From: Flavobacterium aquariorum
GTDB taxonomy: Bacteria; Bacteroidota; Bacteroidia; Flavobacteriales; Flavobacteriaceae
NCBI RefSeq assembly: GCF_003254745.1
Contig: NZ_QKXH01000002.1
Span: 62,001-126,000, forward strand
Reading direction: 5' to 3'
DNA length: 64,000 bases
The number at the start of each line of letters is the position of its first letter. Positions within the stretch are counted from its first letter, which is position 1. Under the pieces are notes generated by a model that saw only the letters and a list, made by a program, of their open reading frames with translations, had not been told where the DNA came from and searched no databases. This document shows positions 37,835 to 46,182 of this stretch, piece by piece. The translations under genes and the position numbers were made by a program.

Positions 37835-38266
37835 TTAATACATATCCGGAGTCAACGTAACAATAAATAAATTTTCTTGATTACTGTCCATATAATGATA
37901 AATCACGGTAGAATAATTATCCCTGAAAACTTCAAGACTTGGATTCGTTTTGGAAGTGGCCAATATTTCTTTTTCTAAAGACTTTTTCAAAGTGGCCACA
38001 TCAATGCTTCCTTTTAGAACCCGTTCCAAAGTAAAATCGTATTGAACCGTATTATCCGGCAATTGATTTACACTCTCCATACGAATATCCGTGCTAATCA
38101 TCATGGGACAGGCAGCATTGTATTTGGTTACCAAAGCCGTGAGCTCACTACTGGCAGGTTTTTCCTTTACAAAATAGTATTGAGCAACACCTATCAAAAT
38201 TATTACTAAAATGATTTTGATTATTTTTCGAATGAGCAGTTTCTTTTTTCTTTGTTTTTCCTCCAT
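37835..38266 (-). CDS. Small membrane-anchored protein of unknown function
   Basis: 143 residues. Basic N-terminus (MEEKQRKKKLLIRK), one membrane segment (about 15-32, IIKIILVIILIGVAQYYFV) and a 110-residue extracytoplasmic domain with NAACPMMISTDIRMESV and a C-terminal NLFIVTLTPDMY. The pattern N-x-x-CPM near the start of the domain recurs in proteins of the DUF4359/SUKH-unlike class, but I do not recognise a family with certainty. It stands alone between two secreted-protein genes. Confidence 0.6.
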   Translation of the reverse strand: MEEKQRKKKLLIRKIIKIILVIILIGVAQYYFVKEKPASSELTALVTKYNAACPMMISTDIRMESVNQLPDNTVQYDFTLERVLKGSIDVATLKKSLEKEILATSKTNPSLEVFRDNYSTVIYHYMDSNQENLFIVTLTPDMY

Positions 38267-38394
38267 TGCTAGTGGTAATTTATATTTACGACTAAATTTT
38301 AAATTTCCCTGTTTTTACCTTGTAGGCACAAGCGAGATCTTTGCACCAGCAAAACTTAGAACATACCCAAACTTGTGACGTTAAAAATCTTATT

Positions 38395-39606
38395 TTACTT
38401 ACTCGCTTTCAGCTTCTCAAGTTTCTTTCTAGTTTCTGGAATTTCTTTCAAGGACAATGCCTTTTCAAATGCTTCTATAGCCTTTTTTGTATCATCCTTC
38501 TCAACATAAAAATCACCCATTGAATCATATGCGTTTGAACTTAATGGGTAATTATCAATATTCATTTTAAAAAAACTGTACGCTTTCTCATAATGCTTAC
38601 TTGCTAAAAAATTATACCCTAATAGGTTAATAGTACTTTGCGCAGGAAGTAAAGTATACTTTAGCATAGAAGACAAGGTATTATAATGTCTTTTTATATA
38701 CTCCATCGTGATTGTAGTATCACTCAATTCTTTATCTAATTCATACTTTTTAAAAATTGAGCGCAAAGCATCATATTCGGAGATAAGCGGAACCGAAGAA
38801 TGATTGTCGTCAGGGTAAAATTTCCAATCCCAGATAAGACTGTCATTCGTATTATTTTTAAGTATCTCATGAAAATTGAGTTTGTCAATACCAGGTTTAT
38901 TGCCATTAGTATCATCTTTCATAATGCCCATTCCCTTTTCCTTAGTATTTGCAGCAGCAAAAAAGAGGCTCTTCCCCTTATAATCATTTTTCTTTAGAAC
39001 TTGCTCAGCCTTCTTAATTAAGACTTGATTATCCCACCATAAACTAGGATCAATTGCAACATAAGAGTTGAACAACTCAGCATGATTAATTAAAGCATTT
39101 ATAACAGTTAGCCCACCTAACGAATGACCAACAAACATACGATAAGGTTCCGTTTTGTAAGTAGCATCAATATAAGGGATCAACTCCTTTTGAATAAATG
39201 AAATAAACTTCTCACCTCCGCCAGAATTCTTTAAAAAGTTTTCATCTTGTCCTCCATCTGACCATGATATGGAATGAGTGGGTGTAAGATCTCTTACTCT
39301 ATCAGTATTGACTATGGCAACAACAATCATTTCCGGCATCTTACCAATAGCACTCAAATATTGTGACATACCGGTTACCGAATGAAAAAAAGAATACCCA
39401 TCTAATAAGTACATCACTGGATATCTAGTTGCACTGCCACCACCTCCCGAACTGGGAACATAAACCAGTATTTCTCTTTTTTCATTCAATATGGTCGAAT
39501 GAATTGTTTCTATTGTTCCAATAGATATTTTGTTATCGATTTGACTAGCTGCCTGTCCAAAACTAAATAAAGGAAGAACCATTAGAAGGTAAAAAATAAT
39601 TTTCAT
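38395..39606 (-). CDS. Secreted esterase (esterase D/Fes-like) with C-terminal TPRs
   Basis: 403 residues from ATG 39606, with signal peptide MKIIFYLLMVLPLFSFG. The frame opens 36 codons further but that stretch is unlike a signal. The alpha/beta-hydrolase part (about 25-270) shows YPVMYLLDGYSFFHS, the nucleophile elbow FVGHSLGGLTVINAL and a late His in DDNHSSVPL. Residues about 310-403 form two to three TPR units (YEKAYSFFKMNIDNYPLSSNAYDSMGDFY). Related proteins hydrolyse siderophores or acyl esters; the substrate here is unknown. Confidence 0.85.
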   Translation of the reverse strand: MKIIFYLLMVLPLFSFGQAASQIDNKISIGTIETIHSTILNEKREILVYVPSSGGGGSATRYPVMYLLDGYSFFHSVTGMSQYLSAIGKMPEMIVVAIVNTDRVRDLTPTHSISWSDGGQDENFLKNSGGGEKFISFIQKELIPYIDATYKTEPYRMFVGHSLGGLTVINALINHAELFNSYVAIDPSLWWDNQVLIKKAEQVLKKNDYKGKSLFFAAANTKEKGMGIMKDDTNGNKPGIDKLNFHEILKNNTNDSLIWDWKFYPDDNHSSVPLISEYDALRSIFKKYELDKELSDTTITMEYIKRHYNTLSSMLKYTLLPAQSTINLLGYNFLASKHYEKAYSFFKMNIDNYPLSSNAYDSMGDFYVEKDDTKKAIEAFEKALSLKEIPETRKKLEKLKASK

Positions 39607-40111
39607 AAATATTCTGCGAATTAAAAATTGCATATAACCGTTAGATACTAAATAAAATCTTCGTCTAACTCTAGGACTAGGACAGAGTAGTGAAGACTCA
39701 CCATTATTGTTCAAATATACCTAATATCTCTTACAAATTTAAAAAAGAACCTTTTATTTGTTGGATATTTTTAACCTGAAAATCTTCTGTTTTTCCTAAA
39801 GCTGTTATACGTGATGGATAGAAATTAGCAGCCGAAGTAGCGTGTATAGCCCGAAGTCGTTGAGGAGATGACCTATATAAGCGATACCAACAAATAAACC
39901 TCTTTTCTCAATGGAGACACGCCCAAACGATTTTTTGCGAATTGACGAAGCCAATAATTTTGAACCCTAATTTTTTAATCAAAAGATGTGCACAGATCAA
40001 AAAAAAAAAAAAATCATTGCCCGAAAATAGCTTTTCGAATTAAAATTTTCTTTTTTATTACAAAAATAGACTGATTTGTTAAAAATTTGACTTTTGCAAA
40101 AAAAATTAGTA

Positions 40112-40139
40112 TTTGATTTAAAAAAGAATTGTACTTTTG
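40112..40139 (+). promoter_or_regulatory. Promoter-like pair ahead of the arg leader
   Basis: TTTG at 40112-40115 and TACTTTTG at 40132-40139 are 16 bases apart, one short of the usual range. The start of transcription would fall at about 40144-40146, on the ATG of a short ORF, so the transcript may be leaderless. Confidence 0.5.
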
Positions 40140-40144
40140 CACCA

Positions 40145-40225
40145 ATGAAAAATACAGAAACATATAAAACGATTATCTCTCGGATAATTACACCTACGAC
40201 TTCTCCCGAAGTACGGATGCTATAA
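40145..40225 (+). CDS. Possible 26-residue leader peptide
   Basis: A short ORF, ATG 40145 to TAA 40223-40225. It codes for a Thr/Ile-rich peptide with two arginines (residues 13 and 24), both CGG, a codon that should be rare in this low-GC genome. The stop lies in the loop of the third hairpin of the leader. Position upstream of the arginine genes and the CGG codons suggest ribosome-dependent attenuation. No database support; could be chance. Confidence 0.35.
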   Translation: MKNTETYKTIISRIITPTTSPEVRML

Positions 40226-40262
40226 CTATAGCCTCCATAGTGTAATCGTATTATATTATTCA
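40145..40262 (+). ncRNA. Structured leader RNA upstream of the arg operon
   Basis: Three hairpins follow each other: 40172-40177 with 40183-40188 (ATTATC/GATAAT); 40199-40203 with 40208-40212 (ACTTC, loop TCCC, GAAGT); 40215-40223 with 40228-40236 (GGAtGCTAT, loop AACT, ATAGCcTCC). An outer pairing of ACGATTA (40169-40175) with TAATCGT (40243-40249) would exclude the first hairpin, a switch-like arrangement. It matches no riboswitch class I know by sight. Confidence 0.5.
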
Positions 40263-40367
40263 TTTCTTATTTTTATCGTTTTGAAATTATTTCATTTTTA
40301 CTTGGATCAATACATCCTAAAAAAATTACCAAACAACTTTTATCTATCTGTAATTCAATTATTTGGA

Positions 40368-40397
40368 TTGTTCTTCATTGCATTTATTCTATATTTG
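40368..40397 (+). promoter_or_regulatory. Likely promoter of the arginine/proline operon
   Basis: TTG at 40368-40370 and TATATTTG at 40390-40397 are 19 bases apart, the ideal spacing. Transcription would start near 40403, 64 bases before the first gene. Confidence 0.75.
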
Positions 40398-40466
40398 ACA
40401 GTGCAAAACCAGAACATTTCAAACTTCATTACAGTACATTATTTAACCTAAAATATAACTCTTGAA

Positions 40467-41084
40467 ATGAACATTTCTATTGTAGTAACTCAGGAAGAAC
40501 ATTATAAGTATGCGCAGGAAATATGCGATACGATAGAATCATCTGCTCTGTTGAGAGGTACTGGAATTGCCAAAAGAACACCGGAATACATCCAAAAAAA
40601 GATGGAGAAGGGAGATGCAGTGATTGCACTTAACAATGGGATTTTTGCCGGCTTTTGCTATATCGAAAGTTGGCAGCATGGTCAGTTTGTGGCACACTCC
40701 GGTTTAATTGTACATCCGGACTACAGAAACTTGGGACTGGCCAAACAAATAAAATCATTCGTATTTGACTACTCATTGCAAAAATACCCAGAAGCCAAAG
40801 TATTTGGAATCACAACCGGTTTAGCGGTAATGAAAATCAATTCTGATTTGGGTTACAAACCAGTTCCGTTTTCTGAACTGACAAACGATCCTAGTTTTTG
40901 GAAAGGATGTCAAACCTGTACCAACTTCGAAATCTTGAAAAGTAAAGAGTATAAAATGTGTTTGTGCACCGGAATGCTTTTTGACCCAAAAGAGAAACCA
41001 AAAGATCCACCCAAACATCCTTTTAATGTGAGAGTTCTCAATAGATTAATAGCGATTAAAAAATCTTTATTTTTAAAAAAATAG
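40467..41084 (+). CDS. GNAT acyltransferase, probable ArgA-like glutamate N-acyltransferase
   Basis: 205 residues with a GNAT core: GIFAGFCYIESW, then HSGLIVHPDYRNLGLAKQIK with the CoA loop. After the core comes a Cys-rich stretch (FWKGCQTCTNFEILKSKEYKMCLCTGM) that could bind metal. Its place as the first gene before argG-argC-argD and the lack of argJ suggest it makes N-acyl-glutamate, the first step of the route; in Bacteroides the acyl group is succinyl. Function is inferred from context and the similar place of such genes in other Bacteroidota. Confidence 0.72.
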   Translation: MNISIVVTQEEHYKYAQEICDTIESSALLRGTGIAKRTPEYIQKKMEKGDAVIALNNGIFAGFCYIESWQHGQFVAHSGLIVHPDYRNLGLAKQIKSFVFDYSLQKYPEAKVFGITTGLAVMKINSDLGYKPVPFSELTNDPSFWKGCQTCTNFEILKSKEYKMCLCTGMLFDPKEKPKDPPKHPFNVRVLNRLIAIKKSLFLKK

Positions 41085-41100
41085 TTAACCAAGAAATATA

Positions 41101-41137
41101 AAGCCTAAAGGAAATGGCACTTACCAAAGCCTAAAGG
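41101..41137 (+). repeat. Direct repeat AAGCCTAAAGG in the GNAT-argG spacer
   Basis: Copies at 41101-41111 and 41127-41137, 26 bases apart, lie in the 109-base spacer before argG. Confidence 0.7.
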
Positions 41138-41193
41138 GAAAAAATAAAAAATCATGAAATCGGAGATTCACGACCTCCACAAAACAATAAAAA

Positions 41194-42393
41194 ATGGGAA
41201 GTAAAAAAGTAGTATTAGCATATAGTGGGGGATTGGATACATCATATTGTCTTAAATATTTAAAAAATGAAAAAGGGTATGAAGTTCATACCGTATTAAT
41301 CAACACAGGTGGTTTTGACGATGCCGAACTTAAAGCGATTGAAGACAGAGCGTACGAGTTAGGAAGTGCCAAACATGCCAACCTTACTATAGTTGATAAA
41401 TATTATGATAAAGCGATTAAATATCTGATTTATGGAAACGTATTAAAAAACAATACCTATCCCCTATCTGTAAGTGCTGAGCGTGTTTTTCAGGCGATCG
41501 AAGCCATAAAATACGCTAAATCCGTTGGTGCTGAAGCGATTGCTCACGGAAGTACAGGTGCAGGGAACGACCAAATTCGTTTTGACTTGATTTTCCAAAC
41601 CATTGCTCCCGAAATAGAAATCATCACCCCTATCCGTGACTTGAAACTTTCAAGACAGGAAGAAGTAGATTATTTAGCAAAAAACGGTGTTCACTATTCT
41701 TGGGAAAAAGCACAATACTCAATCAACAAAGGACTTTGGGGAACTAGTGTTGGAGGAAAAGAAACTTTGACTTCAAGTCAACCATTGCCTAGCGAAGCGT
41801 ACCCATCACAATTGCAAAAAACTGGTGAAGAGAAAGTGACTTTGGAATTCAAAAAAGGAGAATTGGTTGCCATAAACGGTGTAGCTGACAAACCCTCAAA
41901 CAATATTGTAGCTTTAGAAAAATTAGCAAATGCTTACGCAATTGGCAGAGATATCCACGTGGGTGACACCATTATCGGAATTAAAGGAAGAGTCGGTTTT
42001 GAAGCCGCTGCTCCGCTGATCATCATCAAAGCACACCATTTGCTGGAAAAGCACACTCTTGGAAAATGGCAACAATACTGGAAAGAGCAACTAGGAAACT
42101 GGTACGGAATGTTATTCCACGAAGGTCAATTCTTAGATCCAGTTATGCGCAACATTGAGACTTTCTTAGAAGATACCCAGGCTACTGTAAACGGAACCGT
42201 AACTGTTTCCTTGAAACCATACCACTTCTCATTAGACGGAATTGAGTCTCCAAATGATTTGATGAATACAGGTTTTGGCCAATACGGAGAAATGAACAAC
42301 GCCTGGACGTCTGACGATGCAAAAGGATTTATCAAAATTCTTGGTAATGCCCAAAAAATATATTCATCTGTAAACAACGAAACTTACGAGTAA
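41194..42393 (+). CDS. argG: Argininosuccinate synthase
   Basis: Joins citrulline and aspartate using ATP. 399 residues, normal length. ATP-pyrophosphatase motif LAYSGGLDTSY (about 8-18), AHGSTGAGNDQIRFD and TPIRDLKLSRQEEVDYL are present. Interestingly it is the second gene of the operon, well ahead of argH at the other end. A short hairpin with T-run follows (42407-42432), so some transcripts may end here. Confidence 0.96.
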   Translation: MGSKKVVLAYSGGLDTSYCLKYLKNEKGYEVHTVLINTGGFDDAELKAIEDRAYELGSAKHANLTIVDKYYDKAIKYLIYGNVLKNNTYPLSVSAERVFQAIEAIKYAKSVGAEAIAHGSTGAGNDQIRFDLIFQTIAPEIEIITPIRDLKLSRQEEVDYLAKNGVHYSWEKAQYSINKGLWGTSVGGKETLTSSQPLPSEAYPSQLQKTGEEKVTLEFKKGELVAINGVADKPSNNIVALEKLANAYAIGRDIHVGDTIIGIKGRVGFEAAAPLIIIKAHHLLEKHTLGKWQQYWKEQLGNWYGMLFHEGQFLDPVMRNIETFLEDTQATVNGTVTVSLKPYHFSLDGIESPNDLMNTGFGQYGEMNNAWTSDDAKGFIKILGNAQKIYSSVNNETYE

Positions 42394-42406
42394 TTTTCAT
42401 CAAAAT

Positions 42407-42432
42407 AAAAAGCTTCTAAAAAAGCTTTTTTT
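42407..42432 (+). terminator. Hairpin with T-run after argG
   Basis: AAAAAGCTT (42407-42415) pairs with AAGCTTTTT (42422-42430) and continues into T. The stem is A/T-rich, so it may be a weak terminator inside the operon. Confidence 0.6.
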
Positions 42433-42443
42433 ATCATTTTTAC

Positions 42444-42497
42444 ACCATTAAGAGATTAAGGTAAATTAAGCTTAATGAAACTTAATCTCTTAATGGT
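42444..42497. repeat. 17-bp perfect inverted repeat between argG and argC
   Basis: Arms 42444-42460 and 42481-42497 (ACCATTAAGAGATTAAG type) are exact reverse complements with a 20-base loop that itself contains AAGCTTAAT words. The stem is made of the short word ATTAAG. Confidence 0.85.
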
Positions 42498-42528
42498 AAA
42501 AATAAAAAATGTTTAAAAAATAAAGACT

Positions 42529-43506
42529 ATGATTAATGTTGGAATAATTGGAGGTTCAGGTTATACTGCGGGAGAACTCATCAGAATTCTGATGTTTCAT
42601 CCCAACGCCAAACTCGATTTTGTATATAGTACGACCAATGCGGGCAAACCACTTTCGGTGGCTCATCACGATTTGTTGGGTGACATCGAAATGAATTTTA
42701 CCGATACTGTAAATCCAAATGTGAATGTGGTTTTCTTATGTTTAGGACACGGAAAATCAAAAACATTTTTAACCGAAAACCAATTTGCAGGCCATACCAA
42801 AATCATTGATTTAGGAAATGATTTCAGATTGCACAAAGACGAAGTTTTTGACTGTAAAAAATTCATTTACGGCTTACCTGAATTGAATAAAGCAGCGATT
42901 AAAAACGCTCAGTTTATTGCCAATCCTGGTTGTTTCGCCACTGCGATTCAATTGGCTTTATTGCCTTTGGCGGAAGCCAAATTATTGAACAGCGACGTTC
43001 ACATCAACGCCACAACTGGAAGCACTGGTGCTGGAGTTGGACTTTCGGAAACGTCACATTTTAGTTGGAGAAACAACAATATGTCGCATTACAAGGCTTT
43101 TGATCATCAACATTTGGGAGAGATTTCAGAAAGTTTGCACCAATTGCAGGATAATTTCAAAAATGAATTGCTTTTCATTCCGAACAGAGGAGATTTCCCA
43201 AGAGGAATTTTTGCAACATTATACACCAATTGTAACGAAAGTCTGGAGAGTCTTGTGACCAAATATGAAGCGTTCTATAAAAACCAACCTTTTGTAACGG
43301 TTACTACAACTGGTATCAATATGAAACAGGTAGTTCAAACGAATAAATGCATTATTAGTTTAGTAAAAAAAGGAAACCGGATTTTGATTACTTCGGTAAT
43401 CGATAATTTAGTCAAAGGCGCCTCAGGACAAGCCATCCAAAATATGAATTTAATGTTTGGATTGGAAGAAACTACAGGATTGCATTTGAAACCAAGCGGA
43501 TTCTAG
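42529..43506 (+). CDS. argC: N-acyl-gamma-glutamyl-phosphate reductase
   Basis: NADPH-dependent reduction of the acyl-glutamyl phosphate to the semialdehyde. 325 residues. NADP loop IIGGSGYTAGELIR (about 6-19), catalytic Cys in ANPGCFATAIQLALLPL and His in TEHFSWRN-like HFSWRNNNMSHYKAFDHQHLGE. Normal length for the shorter ArgC type. Followed by a 99-base spacer with an imperfect inverted repeat. Confidence 0.95.
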   Translation: MINVGIIGGSGYTAGELIRILMFHPNAKLDFVYSTTNAGKPLSVAHHDLLGDIEMNFTDTVNPNVNVVFLCLGHGKSKTFLTENQFAGHTKIIDLGNDFRLHKDEVFDCKKFIYGLPELNKAAIKNAQFIANPGCFATAIQLALLPLAEAKLLNSDVHINATTGSTGAGVGLSETSHFSWRNNNMSHYKAFDHQHLGEISESLHQLQDNFKNELLFIPNRGDFPRGIFATLYTNCNESLESLVTKYEAFYKNQPFVTVTTTGINMKQVVQTNKCIISLVKKGNRILITSVIDNLVKGASGQAIQNMNLMFGLEETTGLHLKPSGF

Positions 43507-43514
43507 AAAAACAA

Positions 43515-43592
43515 ATAAGAGAAAAAGAAGAAAGAAACAAGAGAAAAGATAAAACTCAATCTTGCTTCTTTATTCTTGTCTCTTTACTCTAA
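43515..43592. repeat. Imperfect inverted repeat between argC and argD
   Basis: A purine-only arm (about 43518-43552, AAGAGAAAAAGAAG type) is followed by a pyrimidine arm (about 43560-43590, TCTTGCTTCTTTATTC type). Pairing is good over most of 30 bases with a few mismatches. Confidence 0.6.
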
Positions 43593-43605
43593 AAAAATAA
43601 AAAAA

Positions 43606-44745
43606 ATGAACTTATTTGACGTTTACCCATTATACAACATCACTCCTGTAAAAGCCATTGATTGCACAATTACAGACGAAAACGGTGTAGAATATTTAGA
43701 TTTATATAGTGGCCACGGAGTAATCTCCATTGGACACACACAACCTGATTATGTAGCCAAATTGAAAAATCAGTTGGATAACCTCGGGTTTTATTCGAAT
43801 GCCATTCAAAATCCATTGCAAGTGGAATTGGCTGAGAAACTAGGCAAACTTTCAGGATGCGAAGAATATAGCTTATTCTTGTGCAGTTCTGGGGCTGAAG
43901 CCAATGAAAATGCATTGAAACTGGCTTCTTTCCACAACGGAAAATCAAGAGTTGTTGCTTTTGACAACTCTTTCCACGGAAGAACTTCGGCAGCAGTTGC
44001 TGTAACTGACAACAAGAAAATTGTTGCTCCAATCAATGCGCAACAAGTCGTTACTTTCTTGCCTTTGAACAACCTTGATTTGGTGGAAACCGAATTGAAA
44101 AAAGGAGATATTTGTTCTGTTATTATTGAAGGAATTCAAGGTGTTGGCGGATTGGACGAAGGAACAACCGAATTTTTCCAAGGATTAGAAAAACTTTGTA
44201 ACCAATACGAAGCAGTTTTGATTTTGGACGAAGTACAATCGGGTTATGGAAGAAGCGGGAAATTTTTCGCTTTTCAACATCACGGCATCAAACCGGATAT
44301 TATTACGCTTGCCAAAGGAATGGGGAACGGTTTCCCGATTGGCGGTATTTTAATTGCACCAAAATTCAAAGCTAGCCACGGATTGCTGGGAACTACCTTT
44401 GGAGGAAGCCACCTTTCTTGTGCGGCCGGAATCGCCGTTTTGGATGTAATCGAAAATCAAAAATTGATAGACAACGTAAATGACGTTTATACTTATTTCC
44501 TAGAAGCCATCAAACAAGTTCCTGAAGTTGTCAAAGTAAAAGGAAAAGGATTGATGTTGGGAGTGGAATTTGATTTTGAAGTGGCTGCATTGCGTAAAAA
44601 ACTGATTATCGAAAAACTTATTTTCACGGGAAGTGCCAACAATAAAAACCTATTGAGAATCCTTCCGCCTTTGACAGTCAAAAAAGAAGCTATAGATACG
44701 TTTATAATAGCTTTAAAAGAAAGCTTGGCTGAATTGAAAGCGTAA
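43606..44745 (+). CDS. argD: Acyl-ornithine aminotransferase
   Basis: PLP class III aminotransferase giving N-acyl-ornithine. 379 residues from ATG 43606 (MNLFDVYPLYNIT); the 10 codons before start from a TTG in the repeat. Motifs: SGHGVISIGH, LCSSGAEANENALKLA, FHGRTSAAVAVT, ILDEVQSGYGRSGKFFAFQH and the PLP lysine in TLAKGMGNGFPIGG. Third biosynthetic gene of the operon. Confidence 0.94.
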   Translation: MNLFDVYPLYNITPVKAIDCTITDENGVEYLDLYSGHGVISIGHTQPDYVAKLKNQLDNLGFYSNAIQNPLQVELAEKLGKLSGCEEYSLFLCSSGAEANENALKLASFHNGKSRVVAFDNSFHGRTSAAVAVTDNKKIVAPINAQQVVTFLPLNNLDLVETELKKGDICSVIIEGIQGVGGLDEGTTEFFQGLEKLCNQYEAVLILDEVQSGYGRSGKFFAFQHHGIKPDIITLAKGMGNGFPIGGILIAPKFKASHGLLGTTFGGSHLSCAAGIAVLDVIENQKLIDNVNDVYTYFLEAIKQVPEVVKVKGKGLMLGVEFDFEVAALRKKLIIEKLIFTGSANNKNLLRILPPLTVKKEAIDTFIIALKESLAELKA

Positions 44746-44752
44746 ATTAATT

Positions 44753-44829
44753 ACCATATAAGTCATATAAGTTCATTTAAACTGAACAAAAAAAGAGTAA
44801 ATTACAAAAACTTATATAACTTATATGGT
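44753..44829. repeat. 21-bp inverted repeat between argD and proA
   Basis: Arms 44753-44773 and 44809-44829 pair with one mismatch; each holds the word ATATAAGT twice. A third related word (ATTATATGACTTATATC) lies at about 44864-44880. It has the same outer letters, ACCAT...ATGGT, as the repeat between argG and argC. Confidence 0.85.
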
Positions 44830-44919
44830 TTCCTTTTTTAACAACCAACTAGCTTAGAATAAAATTATATGACTTATATCTTTTAAATTTTATTTTTTGC
44901 TTTATTAACCAAAATACCA

Positions 44920-46116
44920 ATGAATCATTTATTATCCATAGAAAAAAGAAACGCAGTTCTAAATCGAATGTCTGTACTTCTTGAACAAGAAAGAGCCAAC
45001 ATTAAGGCAATTAATCAACAGGATATGGGCAATTATTCTGGAGAGGATTTGGCTATGGAGAAACGTTTATTAGTTGATGATGCCAAAATTGACGGAATGA
45101 TTTTGTCTATGCAGCAATTGGCTAGCCAAGAAGATCCGGTGGGACAAATTCGTTTTGATTTTACTCATGAAAACGGAATGAAAGTTACCAACAAAACAGC
45201 TGCTTTCGGAACAATTATGATTATTTACGAATCCAGACCTGATGTAACTGTAGAAGCCGGAGGAATTGCATTCAAATCAGGGAATAAAATCTTATTGAAA
45301 GGCGGAAAAGAATCTTTGTTATCCAATTTGAAAATTGTTTCGCTTTGGCACCAAGCCTTAGAGGAAAATGAAATTGACACGAATTGGGTAGAATACCTGA
45401 ACTACAACCGCGCCGAAACTCAAGCATTTTTAGAAAAGCCAACACAAAAGATCGATTTAATTGTACCTCGCGGTGGAGAACAATTAATTGAATTTACTAA
45501 AAAACACGCTACTTGTCCTGTTATAGTAAGCGGACGAGGAAATAACTTTGTTTACGTAAATCAAGAAGCCGATTTGAAAAAAGCTCTTGATATTATAATC
45601 AACGGAAAAACAACCAATATTGGTGTTTGCAATGCCTTAGACAAGGTTTTAATTGACACTAAATTACCTAATTGGCAGGTTTTTGCTACTGAATTAGTAG
45701 CGGAATTAAAAAAATATAATGTTGAAATTTTAGGTGATACCGCTTTCGCAAACGCGACCCAAGTGCCTACAATTGAAAACGAGGAAATCTGGTACGAAGA
45801 ATTTTTGAATTATAAAATTGTTATCGGAATCGTAAATTCTGATGAAGAAGCGATTGAAAAAATAAACAAATATTGTGGGGGGCATTCAGCTTCCATCATC
45901 ACTCAAAATGATGCTGTAGCGCAAGAGTTCATGGAGAATGTAGATTCTGCCGCAGTATATCAAAACGCCTCTACCCGATTCACCGATGGTGGTCAATTTG
46001 GCCTCGGCGGAGAATTGGCAATCAGCACAGACAAACTGCACCAACGCGGACCAATTGGATTACAGCATTTAGTAACCAATAAATGGTATGTGTATGGTGA
46101 TGGTCAGATTCGATAA
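44920..46116 (+). CDS. proA: Gamma-glutamyl phosphate reductase
   Basis: Second step of proline synthesis. 398 residues. Aldehyde-dehydrogenase fold with MIIYESRPDVTVEAGGIAFKSGNKILLKGG, the catalytic Cys in TNIGVCNALDKVLI, and ASTRFTDGGQFGLGGELAISTDKLHQRGPIGLQ at the end (motif FTDGGQFGLG). Its place inside an arginine operon joins the two glutamate-derived routes. Proline step three (proC) is not in the window. Confidence 0.95.
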   Translation: MNHLLSIEKRNAVLNRMSVLLEQERANIKAINQQDMGNYSGEDLAMEKRLLVDDAKIDGMILSMQQLASQEDPVGQIRFDFTHENGMKVTNKTAAFGTIMIIYESRPDVTVEAGGIAFKSGNKILLKGGKESLLSNLKIVSLWHQALEENEIDTNWVEYLNYNRAETQAFLEKPTQKIDLIVPRGGEQLIEFTKKHATCPVIVSGRGNNFVYVNQEADLKKALDIIINGKTTNIGVCNALDKVLIDTKLPNWQVFATELVAELKKYNVEILGDTAFANATQVPTIENEEIWYEEFLNYKIVIGIVNSDEEAIEKINKYCGGHSASIITQNDAVAQEFMENVDSAAVYQNASTRFTDGGQFGLGGELAISTDKLHQRGPIGLQHLVTNKWYVYGDGQIR

Positions 46117-46118
46117 AA

Positions 46119-46154
46119 GATTGCAGAATTTAGATTGCAGGTTGCAGATTTAAG
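46119..46154 (+). repeat. Word repeat GATTGCAG between proA and the second GNAT
   Basis: GATTGCAG at 46119-46126 and 46133-46140, and the near copy GTTGCAG at 46141-46147, fill most of the 66-base spacer. Confidence 0.7.
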
Positions 46155-46182
46155 AGACTCTCAAAATATTTTACAATAAATA

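Larger units (their letters stand above)
39607..40466. other. Intergenic region ahead of the arginine operon
   Basis: 860 bases. 39607-40080 shows no gene, contains a 14-base A-run near 40000 and otherwise looks like decayed sequence. The right part carries a structured leader with its own promoter (40112-40262) and the likely arg operon promoter (40368-40397), listed separately. Confidence 0.6.

Noticed and set aside
40145..40262. Known riboswitch class (SAM, TPP, cobalamin, glycine)
   Set aside because: None of the conserved core sequences of these classes is present in the leader.
39997..40263. 88-residue ORF antisense to the arg leader
   Set aside because: It arises from the hairpins and the A-run at 40000; no protein-like features.
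46119..46154. CRISPR-like array in the word-repeat spacers
   Set aside because: Words are 7-12 bases, spacing is irregular and no cas genes are present.
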